The notes beneath the pieces were generated by a model, which saw nothing but the letters and a program-made list of their open reading frames with translations, was not told the DNA's origin and did not search any database. A stretch of DNA of 64,000 nt, taken from contig JAWKMR010000003.1 of assembly GCA_041392125.1 (NCBI GenBank), positions 248,001 to 312,000 on the forward strand, read 5' to 3'. Positions 8,636 through 16,517 of this stretch are shown one piece after another. The translations under genes and the position numbers were made by a program. Every line of letters starts with the position of its first letter. Within the stretch, counting starts at the first letter, position 1. The DNA comes from Halomarinibacterium sp041392125 (GTDB lineage Bacteria > Bacteroidota > Bacteroidia > Flavobacteriales > Flavobacteriaceae).

Positions 8636-9688
8636 ATGAAAACCATTAAAGGTCCCGCTGTTTTTTTAGCCCAATTTATGGATGACAAAGCCCCTTTTAA
8701 TACGTTAGAAGGAATTTGCCAATGGGCCGCAGATTTAGGCTATAAAGGAATTCAAATTCCAACCTGGGAAAGTCGATTAATCGATTTGACATTGGCCGGA
8801 GAAAGCAAAGGGTATTGTGATGAGCTGAAAGGAAAAATAAACAGCTTCGGTCTAGAAATTACCGAGCTTTCTACCCATTTACAAGGGCAATTAGTGGCCG
8901 TACATCCTGCATACGATTTAATGTTCGACAATTTTGCGCCAAACGACTGTAAAAACAATCCGAAAAAACGCACCGAATGGGCTCGCAAACAATTATTAAG
9001 TGCGGCGAAGGCGAGTAATCATTTAGGGCTAAAAGCGCACGCAACCTTTAGTGGTGCATTGCTTTGGCACACGTGGCATCCTTGGCCGCAACGCCCCGAT
9101 GGCCTCGTAGAAATGGGGTTTCAAGAATTAGCAAAACGCTGGCTTCCACTATTAAATGAATTTGAAGAAAATGGAGTGGCTGTTTGTTATGAAATTCACC
9201 CCGGAGAAGATTTGCACGATGGTGTAACTTTTGAGCGTTTTCTTGAAGCCACCGGAAATCACAAAGCGGTAAACATCTTATACGACCCCAGTCATTTTGT
9301 ATTGCAACAATTGGATTATATTCAATACATAGACCACTATCACGAATTCATAAAAGCGTTCCACGTAAAGGATTCCGAATTCTTACCTGATGGAAAACGA
9401 GGTGCTTTTGGGGGTTATAGCGACTGGAAGGACCGTGCAGGTCGTTATCGTTCTCTGGGAGATGGTCAAATAGACTACAAAACCGTCTTTAGTAAATTAA
9501 GCGAATATGGTTGCGATGTTTGGGCCGTTATGGAATGGGAATGTGTTATAAAAAGTCCCGAACAAGGAGCTCGAGAAGGAGCTAAATTTATAAGCGACCG
9601 CATTATTGAAGTCACTCAAAAACGTTTCGATGATTTTGCGGGGGCCGAAATAGATAAAGAAAAACTGAAAAAAATATTAGGATTATAA
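8636..9688 (+). CDS. Cytosolic sugar phosphate isomerase/epimerase-like TIM barrel
   Basis: Xylose-isomerase-like TIM barrel of 350 aa without a signal peptide, so cytosolic. Putative metal-binding segments are AVCYEIHPGEDLHD, ILYDPSHFVLQQLDYI, FHVKDSEFLPDG and AVMEWECVIKSP. It is separated from MocA by 84 bp that carry two dispersed hairpins but remains in the same orientation, 11 bp before the first DUF1080 gene. Given its neighbours it probably acts on a 3-keto-hexose or related sugar. Fold well supported; reaction unknown. Confidence 0.87.
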   Translation: MKTIKGPAVFLAQFMDDKAPFNTLEGICQWAADLGYKGIQIPTWESRLIDLTLAGESKGYCDELKGKINSFGLEITELSTHLQGQLVAVHPAYDLMFDNFAPNDCKNNPKKRTEWARKQLLSAAKASNHLGLKAHATFSGALLWHTWHPWPQRPDGLVEMGFQELAKRWLPLLNEFEENGVAVCYEIHPGEDLHDGVTFERFLEATGNHKAVNILYDPSHFVLQQLDYIQYIDHYHEFIKAFHVKDSEFLPDGKRGAFGGYSDWKDRAGRYRSLGDGQIDYKTVFSKLSEYGCDVWAVMEWECVIKSPEQGAREGAKFISDRIIEVTQKRFDDFAGAEIDKEKLKKILGL

Positions 9689-9699
9689 ATCAAAAACCC

Positions 9700-10503
9700 A
9701 TGAAAAAACTAGCCTTAATAATCTGTATAACCTTAGTTTTTGCTGCGTGCAAAGAAAAGTCGGAACCAGTGGTTGAAGAAGCTGCGGACACCGAAATAAC
9801 TTCAGAAGAAACTACTCAGGAACCCACCAAACCCGAGGAAACTGAAATTTGGGAGCCCATCCCTGCAAAAGTGGATCCAACAGGACAAAATGGAGTTCCC
9901 AGCGATGCTTTAGTGCTATTTGATGGGAAAAATTTCGACCATTGGATTTCAGCAGTAGATTCTACCGAGGCTAAATGGACCATTAATCCGGACGGAAGTA
10001 TGACCGTTAAAGATAAAACCGGCGATATTCAAACCAAACAAAACTTCGGAAGTGTGCAGTTGCATATAGAATGGCGAAGTAACCCAGACAATAAACAAAC
10101 CAATCAAAACAGAAGCAACAGTGGTGTGTTTTTTCAAAACAGATACGAAGTGCAGGTGCTCGACAACAATGATAACCCAACCTATGTCAATGGTATGGTA
10201 GGTTCTATTTACAAGCAATCTATCCCGTTAGCCATGGCGGCTGTTCCTACAGGTGAATGGAATACGTATGATATTATTTTCCACGCACCCGAATTTGATA
10301 CTGAAGGGAATAAAATCAAATCCGGAACACTTACCGTATTGCTTAATGGAGTCCTCATTCAAGACCATTTTGAACTGCAAGGTACCACCGAATACATTGG
10401 CTGGCCTAAAAACGATGCCCATGGAAAAGGTCCTATTAAACTACAAGACCATCAGGATATGAGTGGCGTCAGCTATAGAAATATTTGGGTAAGAGAACTA
10501 TAA
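9700..10503 (+). CDS. DUF1080 (3-keto-disaccharide hydrolase domain) lipoprotein, copy 1
   Basis: SPII lipoprotein (signal ending in VFAACKEK) of 267 aa. An acidic Thr/Pro/Glu linker to about residue 60 is followed by a jelly-roll DUF1080 domain starting at LVLFDGKNFDHWIS. Family-typical segments are NRSNSGVFFQNRYEVQVLDN and the C-terminal IKLQDHQDMSGVSYRNIWVREL. Members of this family have been linked to cleavage of 3-keto-glycosides. A second copy follows after 10 bp. Export plus the divergent GMC dehydrogenase fit a surface or periplasmic oxidise-then-cleave scheme. Confidence 0.92.
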   Translation: MKKLALIICITLVFAACKEKSEPVVEEAADTEITSEETTQEPTKPEETEIWEPIPAKVDPTGQNGVPSDALVLFDGKNFDHWISAVDSTEAKWTINPDGSMTVKDKTGDIQTKQNFGSVQLHIEWRSNPDNKQTNQNRSNSGVFFQNRYEVQVLDNNDNPTYVNGMVGSIYKQSIPLAMAAVPTGEWNTYDIIFHAPEFDTEGNKIKSGTLTVLLNGVLIQDHFELQGTTEYIGWPKNDAHGKGPIKLQDHQDMSGVSYRNIWVREL

Positions 10504-10513
10504 AATTGTAATT

Positions 10514-11260
10514 ATGAAAAACACAATCCTATTAGCTGCTATTGTACTATTTAGCATTTCGTGTAAAGAAAAAACCAAAGAAGAAGTCGCAGAAACTGAA
10601 CCTATGACAGAAACAGTCCCTGAAGAAACTCAAGAAGAATGGATCACGCTTTTTGACGGAACTTCCATGGAAAACTGGCGCGGTTATTTAAAAGAAGATA
10701 TGCCTTCTGAATGGTCCATTGAAGAAGGCGCTATGGCATTTACTCCCGGAAAAGAAGGCGGAAAAAATATTATCTCGAAGGATACTTTTACCAATTTTAT
10801 ACTTTCCATCGATTGGAAAATTGCTGAAGGTGGAAACAGTGGGATTTTCTGGGGCGTATTTGAAGACTCAAAATTCCCGGAAGCCTACCAAACGGGGCCG
10901 GAAATACAAGTATTAGACGATGCCAAACACCCCGATTCTTTTGTAGGTAACGGAACGCACAAAGCCGGTGCCTTATACGATATGATTGCTCCAAGTAATC
11001 TTGAAGCAGTAAAAGCAGCAGGCGAATGGAATACTTGTATTATTGAAGTAAACCACAAAACCAATCAGGGAAAAGTAACCCTTAACGATATTGAAATTGT
11101 CACTTTCTCGGTAAATGGAGACGCATGGGATGCCATGGTAGCCAACTCCAAGTTTAAAGATTGGGAAGGCTTTGGGAAATACCCAACTGGGCATATCGCC
11201 TTACAAGATCATGGAAATAAGGTATGGTATCGAAACATAAAGATTAAAAAGTTAGATTAA
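10514..11260 (+). CDS. DUF1080 (3-keto-disaccharide hydrolase domain) lipoprotein, copy 2
   Basis: SPII lipoprotein (signal ending in FSISCKEK) of 248 aa with a shorter acidic linker. The DUF1080 domain begins at WITLFDGTSMENWRGY. It differs from copy 1 in the insert between GNSGIFWG and GPEIQVLDD, suggesting different substrate specificity rather than a recent duplication. It keeps the C-terminal IALQDHGNKVWYRNIKIK. It is the last clear gene of the plus-strand sugar operon; the SdpI-like gene follows 5 bp later. Confidence 0.92.
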   Translation: MKNTILLAAIVLFSISCKEKTKEEVAETEPMTETVPEETQEEWITLFDGTSMENWRGYLKEDMPSEWSIEEGAMAFTPGKEGGKNIISKDTFTNFILSIDWKIAEGGNSGIFWGVFEDSKFPEAYQTGPEIQVLDDAKHPDSFVGNGTHKAGALYDMIAPSNLEAVKAAGEWNTCIIEVNHKTNQGKVTLNDIEIVTFSVNGDAWDAMVANSKFKDWEGFGKYPTGHIALQDHGNKVWYRNIKIKKLD

Positions 11261-11265
11261 CACAC

Positions 11266-11604
11266 ATGTCGCACGAAGCACAACTATTTTGGGCATTAGG
11301 ATATTGTATTTTTATTCTAGTGCTCTTTTTTATTGTGAAGCTATATCCACCTAAAAAAATAAACTGGTGGTATGGTTATAGAACCAATCGTTCTATGAAA
11401 AATGAAGAAATCTGGAAAGTTACCCAAGAATATTCTTCAAAAAAGTCGATACAATTAGCATTACTAAGCTTTTTATTTCCCCCGCTTTTTTATTTTACTT
11501 TTCCAGCGTATAATTTCTTACTTACTGTTATTATCAACAGCCTACTTATTGTATCGGTTATTTATTTTACTGAAAAGTATTTGAAAGAGCAATTTAAGGA
11601 TTAA
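11266..11604 (+). CDS. SdpI-family small membrane protein
   Basis: Integral membrane protein of 112 aa with about three hydrophobic helices. The segment WWYGYRTNRSMKNEEIWK is the typical SdpI family signature. In Bacillus SdpI is an immunity/signal protein; most homologues, including this one, have no known role. It starts 5 bp after the second DUF1080 gene, so it may be read through from that operon. A -7 element for the next gene lies just after its stop. Confidence 0.82.
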   Translation: MSHEAQLFWALGYCIFILVLFFIVKLYPPKKINWWYGYRTNRSMKNEEIWKVTQEYSSKKSIQLALLSFLFPPLFYFTFPAYNFLLTVIINSLLIVSVIYFTEKYLKEQFKD

Positions 11605-11619
11605 AACTCCATAAAATCG

Positions 11620-11627
11620 TACCTTTG
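11620..11627 (+). promoter_or_regulatory. Bacteroidetes -7 element (TACCTTTG) for yicC-gmk-nadD
   Basis: TACCTTTG matches TAnnTTTG exactly and lies 19 bp before the yicC ATG, leaving a short 5' leader. Confidence 0.65.
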
Positions 11628-11646
11628 CCTATCTTAAACATACGTT

Positions 11647-12504
11647 ATGATTCAGTCTATGACCGGTTACGGTAAAAGTATTTTGGAGTTGCCTTCCAAA
11701 AAAATTTCTATTGAAATAAAATCACTCAACAGTAAAGGACTCGACCTTAACGCCCGTGTTCCTTCCAGTTACCGCGAAAAAGAACTGATTCTTCGAGATT
11801 ATGTCTCCAAATCTCTTACCCGTGGGAAAGTAGATTTTAATTTATATGTAGAGGTTACCGGAGAAGCTACTTCCAACGTCCTCAATGAAGCTGTTGTGAA
11901 AGAATATATGAATCAAATGAAAAAGATTGTCAATGGTGATGAAACCGAGTTATTAAAAATGGCAGTTCGTATGCCCGATGCCTTAAAAATGGAACGGGAA
12001 GAAATGGATGAAGACGAGTTTAAATCGATCATGAAAGGCGTTGACGAAGCTTTGGAAGCCATCAATCAATACCGAAGTGATGAAGGAAAAGTGCTGGAAG
12101 CTGATTTTAAAGAACGCATCGCCCAAATTTCAACATTACTTAAAGAGGTCATGAAAATTGATCCGCAAAGGATTGAACAAGTACGTGAAAAATTACAAAA
12201 AGCGGTTTCAGAATTGAAAGAAACCGTAGATGCCAATCGTTTTGAGCAAGAATTGATTTATTATCTTGAAAAATACGATATCACCGAAGAGAAAGTTCGA
12301 CTCGAAAATCATTTAAACTACTTTTTGGAAACCTTAAATTCTAACGATTCCAACGGAAAAAAATTAGGGTTTATCACTCAAGAAATAGGTCGAGAAATTA
12401 ACACTATAGGCAGTAAAGCCAACTATGCCCCCATGCAGCAATTAGTGGTGCAAATGAAAGACGAACTGGAAAAAATTAAAGAACAAGCCTTAAACGTATT
12501 GTAA
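11647..12504 (+). CDS. YicC-family endoribonuclease
   Basis: 285 aa with the family N-terminal signature MIQSMTGYGKS and the C-terminal region LGFITQEIGREINTIGSKAN. YicC proteins are cytosolic ribonucleases implicated in RNA turnover and stationary-phase fitness. Its stop overlaps the gmk start by one base (TAATG), the conserved yicC-gmk arrangement, followed by nadD. Confidence 0.93.
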   Translation: MIQSMTGYGKSILELPSKKISIEIKSLNSKGLDLNARVPSSYREKELILRDYVSKSLTRGKVDFNLYVEVTGEATSNVLNEAVVKEYMNQMKKIVNGDETELLKMAVRMPDALKMEREEMDEDEFKSIMKGVDEALEAINQYRSDEGKVLEADFKERIAQISTLLKEVMKIDPQRIEQVREKLQKAVSELKETVDANRFEQELIYYLEKYDITEEKVRLENHLNYFLETLNSNDSNGKKLGFITQEIGREINTIGSKANYAPMQQLVVQMKDELEKIKEQALNVL

Positions 12505-13097
12505 TGGACAGAGGCGGTAAATTAATTGTTTTTTCTGCGCCTTCGGGAAGTGGTAAAACTACTATTGTACGTCATTTGTTAAAACAAACAGCACTGAATT
12601 TGGAGTTTTCCATCTCAGCCGCTTCTCGCCAGCCAAGAGGTGAAGAAAAAGATGGGGTAGATTACTACTTTATGGATATTAAAGAATTTAAACAGCACAT
12701 TAAAAACGGTGATTTTCTAGAATGGGAAGAAGTCTATCGCGATAATTTTTACGGCACCCTGAAAAGTGAAGTAGAACGTATTTGGGCGCAGGGTAAAAAT
12801 GTAATTTTCGATATTGATGTAGTGGGTGGATTACGAATAAAAAAGAAATTCCCTAAAGAAACTTTAGCCGTTTTTGTAAAACCCCCCAGTGTGGACGAAT
12901 TAAAAATTCGTTTAAAAAAGCGGAAAACCGAGAGTGAGGACAAAATTAATATGCGCATTGCCAAAGCTTCTATTGAAATGGCAACCGCTCCTCAATTCGA
13001 TTTTATTATTGAAAACGACCAACTTGAAAAAGCCTTAATGGAAGCCGAAACATTAGTGGCGAACCATATTTCAAAATCACTTTCAGAAGAAAAGTAA
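12504..13097 (+). CDS. gmk: Guanylate kinase
   Basis: Phosphorylates GMP to GDP with ATP. The P-loop SAPSGSGKTT lies near residue 11. The GMP-binding region includes ISAASRQPRGEEKDGVDYYF, and the lid follows at RLKKRKTESEDKINMRI. Length 197 aa is normal. It overlaps yicC by one base and is followed immediately by nadD, so it is part of a tightly coupled housekeeping operon. Confidence 0.97.
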   Translation: MDRGGKLIVFSAPSGSGKTTIVRHLLKQTALNLEFSISAASRQPRGEEKDGVDYYFMDIKEFKQHIKNGDFLEWEEVYRDNFYGTLKSEVERIWAQGKNVIFDIDVVGGLRIKKKFPKETLAVFVKPPSVDELKIRLKKRKTESEDKINMRIAKASIEMATAPQFDFIIENDQLEKALMEAETLVANHISKSLSEEK

Positions 13098-13688
13098 ATG
13101 GCTTTCTCAAAAAAAATAGGGCTCTACTTTGGCACCTTTAACCCCATACATATTGGGCATTTAACCATTGCCAATTATATGGTTGAGTTTAGTGATTTGG
13201 ACGAAGTATGGTTTGTAGTTACCCCTCATAATCCGCATAAAAAAAAGAAGACGTTGCTGGATGATATTCACCGTTTAACTATGGTTCGTATTGCCATTGA
13301 AAACTACCCAAAATTAAAGGCCAGTAACATAGAATTTGGATTGCCGCAACCTAATTATACCGTAAACACTTTAGCGCATTTGGAAGAAAAATATCCTGAA
13401 ACTAAGTTCTGTTTAATTATGGGAGAAGACAATTTAAAAAGCTTTCATAAGTGGAAAAATTACGAGGTAATTCTTGCCCGATACGAATTGTATGTTTACC
13501 CCAGAGTATCTGAGGGTAGTATCGAGATTCAATTTAAAGATCATCCTAAAATTCATAAAATTGATGCCCCTATCATGGAATTATCCTCTACATTTATAAG
13601 AAATGCCATTAAAGAAGGTAAAAATATTTGCCCGATGCTTCCGCAAAACGTTTGGGAATATTTGGATGAAATGAATTTTTACAAATGA
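13098..13688 (+). CDS. nadD: Nicotinate-nucleotide adenylyltransferase
   Basis: Adenylates nicotinate mononucleotide in NAD synthesis. The nucleotidyltransferase motif GTFNPIHIGH lies near residue 11 and the C-terminal SSTFIRNAI corresponds to the ISSTxIR motif. Length 196 aa is normal. It starts directly after the gmk stop and overlaps the next gene by 4 bp (ATGA). Confidence 0.97.
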   Translation: MAFSKKIGLYFGTFNPIHIGHLTIANYMVEFSDLDEVWFVVTPHNPHKKKKTLLDDIHRLTMVRIAIENYPKLKASNIEFGLPQPNYTVNTLAHLEEKYPETKFCLIMGEDNLKSFHKWKNYEVILARYELYVYPRVSEGSIEIQFKDHPKIHKIDAPIMELSSTFIRNAIKEGKNICPMLPQNVWEYLDEMNFYK

Positions 13689-14245
13689 AATTCTTTTCAT
13701 TAACTTCTAATGGAAAACTTACACAACTTGTAAAGGAGATTGGTATAAGTACTTGGGATGAACTTGTTTTCTTCGTAAAAAACCTACCCTATGGAAGAAA
13801 TTCAAACCGTACCGATTTTTCATTAGTGCTTACAGAAAGAAAAGGTACTTGTAGTTCGAAACATGGATTTCTAAAAGAAGTTGCCATGGAAAATGGGATG
13901 AATCATGTAAAACTGATGTTGGTATTATTTAAAATGAACGGAGAGAACACACCCAAATTAGAATCTTTTTTTTCAAATACTACCTTCAACTATATTCCAG
14001 AAGCCCATACCCTGTTAAGAATTAATGGAGTTCCCATAGATGCAACACATACCAACAGCGATTTTTCCAAAATCGAAAAAGCAGTTATTTCAGAAACCGA
14101 AATTCAACCCAAACAACTTTCAGCATTCAAAACTAAAGCTCATAAAGAGTATTTGAAGAATTGGATAGCTACAGAAAATATCACTCATTCATTGGAAGCT
14201 ATTTGGAAAATGAGAGAACATTGCATCGAAATCCTTTCAAAATAA
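13685..14245 (+). CDS. Transglutaminase-like protein of unknown role
   Basis: 186 aa, cytosolic, no signal. The segment RKGTCSSKHGFLKEVA places a Cys at about residue 58 in a transglutaminase-like helix. IPEAHTLLRINGVPIDATHTN supplies a possible His and Asp, so a Cys-His-Asp triad is plausible. It overlaps nadD by ATGA and ends the yicC-gmk-nadD operon; a terminator follows. No specific function is recognised and the fold assignment is by motif only. Confidence 0.7.
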   Translation: MKFFSLTSNGKLTQLVKEIGISTWDELVFFVKNLPYGRNSNRTDFSLVLTERKGTCSSKHGFLKEVAMENGMNHVKLMLVLFKMNGENTPKLESFFSNTTFNYIPEAHTLLRINGVPIDATHTNSDFSKIEKAVISETEIQPKQLSAFKTKAHKEYLKNWIATENITHSLEAIWKMREHCIEILSK

Positions 14246-14282
14246 AAACCGCCCAACTCGAAGAAATGAGCCGGACGGTTTT
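14245..14282. terminator. Terminator after the nadD operon
   Basis: An outer stem AAAACCG / CGGTTTT encloses a second small CTC/GAG pairing; the flanks are A/T-rich on both sides. It lies between the convergent nadD operon and the lipoprotein gene at 14317. Confidence 0.65.
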
Positions 14283-14316
14283 CAACTAAATAACCAACCA
14301 AAAATTTGTGTATATC

Positions 14317-15234
14317 TTAAAAGTTGCTGATTTTTTTTATTTGCTTTTCTATTTCAGCCTTCGAAATACGCAACTTTCCTCTTCCATTATTTTTAATAGT
14401 AATGTATCCTTTCCCTCTAAATCTATACACTGTTCCTGATGGATTGTGATACAATTCTATGGTGTTGTCGTTAATAACGCTCAACTCAAAAAATTCATTG
14501 CCCAAATAATCATAATCTAATGTTAAATATTTTAAATAGGTATTTCCTGGAACATCATCTACATTATAAATCCCGGTATAATCCCAGTATAAGTTATTGA
14601 TATTGGTGCCTGTAGGGTCTTGGGAACTGAAAAAATTTCCTTCTCCTCCGCCTTCAATAAATTGCATAAAATTTTCATAGTCGAAAGGGTTGGGTTCTCC
14701 GTAAGAACTGGTATAAAACTTTTCCCAAGCCACATATTCTTGGATAAAATAATGAATGTTATCATAAAACAACAAATTATAATCAAAATTGCTTCGTTGA
14801 TAACCCACTAATATAAAGTGCTGGTCTGTACTAGGTGAAAACAACTCAATTTCATGAGAATTTCGTTGAATGACTTCAAAACGATGAAATCCATCAATGT
14901 CGTGAGAGATTTCCAAAACATTCGTATAAGTATTGAAATATCCAATATCAATTCCAAAACCATAGCCTTGGTCTCCAATTCCCACTAAATTATTGTTTGC
15001 AAAGAGCGTCCCATTTCTGAAAGAAAGTGTAAAAGCCAGCTGCATAAAAGGAGTTTGGCCGTTGGCTTGAGATCTGTTAATATCTACATACCATAGTTCG
15101 TAAGAAGCCAGAAGCTCAGAAAGAGTAATAGTTGGCACAGGATCTATCGTATCCTCTACAATTACTTCGGTGTAACATGAAGTAAATATGTTTGCTAAAA
15201 GTGCTGTTCCGAAAATAAGTTTTAGTGCTTTCAT
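14317..15234 (-). CDS. Flavobacterial lipoprotein of unknown function
   Basis: 305 aa with a lipoprotein-like signal ending near SCYTE (Cys about residue 20). The rest is rich in aromatic and beta-forming residues, for example ELWYVDINRSQANGQTPFMQ and VDDVPGNTYLKYLTLDYDYL, with a basic C-terminal tail. No catalytic motif is seen, and no nucleotidyltransferase motif either, so it should not be named after the nearby nadD. Convergent to the nadD operon and divergent from gpsA. Role unknown; cell-envelope location inferred. Confidence 0.75.
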   Translation of the reverse strand: MKALKLIFGTALLANIFTSCYTEVIVEDTIDPVPTITLSELLASYELWYVDINRSQANGQTPFMQLAFTLSFRNGTLFANNNLVGIGDQGYGFGIDIGYFNTYTNVLEISHDIDGFHRFEVIQRNSHEIELFSPSTDQHFILVGYQRSNFDYNLLFYDNIHYFIQEYVAWEKFYTSSYGEPNPFDYENFMQFIEGGGEGNFFSSQDPTGTNINNLYWDYTGIYNVDDVPGNTYLKYLTLDYDYLGNEFFELSVINDNTIELYHNPSGTVYRFRGKGYITIKNNGRGKLRISKAEIEKQIKKISNF

Positions 15235-15380
15235 AATATCTTAATTTACGATTTCTATTTTCTGAAAATCTAAAAATGTGCCGTTTTTATAAATAACTGA
15301 TTATTAATTATTTATTAACCAAATAGAAATCGAATAACGTATTTAGGAATGGTATTTTAGTGGGTACGATGCTAATTATG

Positions 15381-15388
15381 TATTTTTG
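15381..15388 (+). promoter_or_regulatory. Bacteroidetes -7 element (TATTTTTG) for gpsA
   Basis: Exact TAnnTTTG match 19 bp before the gpsA start codon. Confidence 0.6.
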
Positions 15389-15407
15389 AATATCTGAAAA
15401 GTGTATT

Positions 15408-16412
15408 ATGTTAAAAAAACCAAAATTTGCCGTTTTTGGTGGAGGTAGCTGGGCAACAGCTATTGTGAAAATGCTCTGTGAAAACCTCGATGAAGTAGGC
15501 TGGTACATGCGTAGCGAAACAGCTATTGAGCACATTAAAACTGAATTTAACAATCCTAATTATTTAAGTTCGGTTGAGTTTGACATTGCACAACTAAAAC
15601 TTTCAAACAATCTCAATGAGATGGTTCACTATGCAGAGTATCTCATTTTTGCCATTCCGTCTGCCTTTGTAGAAGCTGAATTAAAAAGCATCACGGAATC
15701 TTTAGAGAATAAAGTTATTTTTTCGGCAATTAAAGGAATTGTCCCCGAAAGCAGCCTTATTGTTGGAGATCATTTCTTTACCCATTATAATATTCCTTTT
15801 AAAGATATTGGCGTCATTACAGGACCTTGTCACGCAGAAGAAGTTGCTTTAGAGCGACTTTCCTATTTAACCATTGCCTGTGCCGATGAAAAAAAGGCAA
15901 AAATAGTTGCCACTGCGTTGGAATGTGAATATATTAAATGTACCACCAGCGACGATATTATTGGCACCGAGTATGCCGCTATGCTAAAAAATATTTATGC
16001 ATTGGCGGCAGGTATTGCACACGGGTTAGGTTATGGTGATAATTTTCAAAGTGTGTTGATGAGCAATGCTATACGGGAAATGAAACGTTATGTAAAAAAA
16101 GTGCATAAAATGAAGCGTGACATTAATGGTTCTGCCTACCTAGGCGATCTATTAGTAACCGGTTATTCTACTTTTAGTCGAAACAGACTCTTTGGTACAA
16201 TGATAGGGAAAGGCTATACGGTAAAAAGTGCCATGATGGAAATGAGCATGGTCGCTGAAGGGTACTATGCTACCAAAAGTGCTTATCTGCTGAATGAAGA
16301 CAAGGGTAAAAAGAAAGCCAAAATACCTATCATAACAGCCGTTTATGATATTCTCTATGACGGAAAAAATCCTAAAAAAGTCTTTAAAAAACTAACTGAA
16401 AAGTTAGATTAA
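15408..16412 (+). CDS. gpsA: Glycerol-3-phosphate dehydrogenase [NAD(P)+]
   Basis: Reduces dihydroxyacetone phosphate to sn-glycerol-3-phosphate for phospholipid synthesis. The NAD(P)-binding motif FAVFGGGSWATA lies near residue 7. KGIVPE, GPCHAEEVA and the catalytic region KNIYALAAGIAHGLGYGDNF are all present. Length 334 aa is normal. Monocistronic with its own -7 element; cytosolic. Confidence 0.96.
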   Translation: MLKKPKFAVFGGGSWATAIVKMLCENLDEVGWYMRSETAIEHIKTEFNNPNYLSSVEFDIAQLKLSNNLNEMVHYAEYLIFAIPSAFVEAELKSITESLENKVIFSAIKGIVPESSLIVGDHFFTHYNIPFKDIGVITGPCHAEEVALERLSYLTIACADEKKAKIVATALECEYIKCTTSDDIIGTEYAAMLKNIYALAAGIAHGLGYGDNFQSVLMSNAIREMKRYVKKVHKMKRDINGSAYLGDLLVTGYSTFSRNRLFGTMIGKGYTVKSAMMEMSMVAEGYYATKSAYLLNEDKGKKKAKIPIITAVYDILYDGKNPKKVFKKLTEKLD

Positions 16413-16484
16413 TCTTCTCCATTATCTCAACATAAAATTAACCATTATTTAAAGTTGTAATTTTTATATCCTAAGGGTATAATT

Positions 16485-16492
16485 TATCTTTG
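16485..16492 (+). promoter_or_regulatory. Bacteroidetes -7 element (TATCTTTG) for the lamin-tail/HYR gene
   Basis: Exact TAnnTTTG match 25 bp before the ATG at 16518, within an A/T-rich upstream region. Confidence 0.65.
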
Positions 16493-16517
16493 AACCCTTA
16501 ATTATTAAAGATAAACT

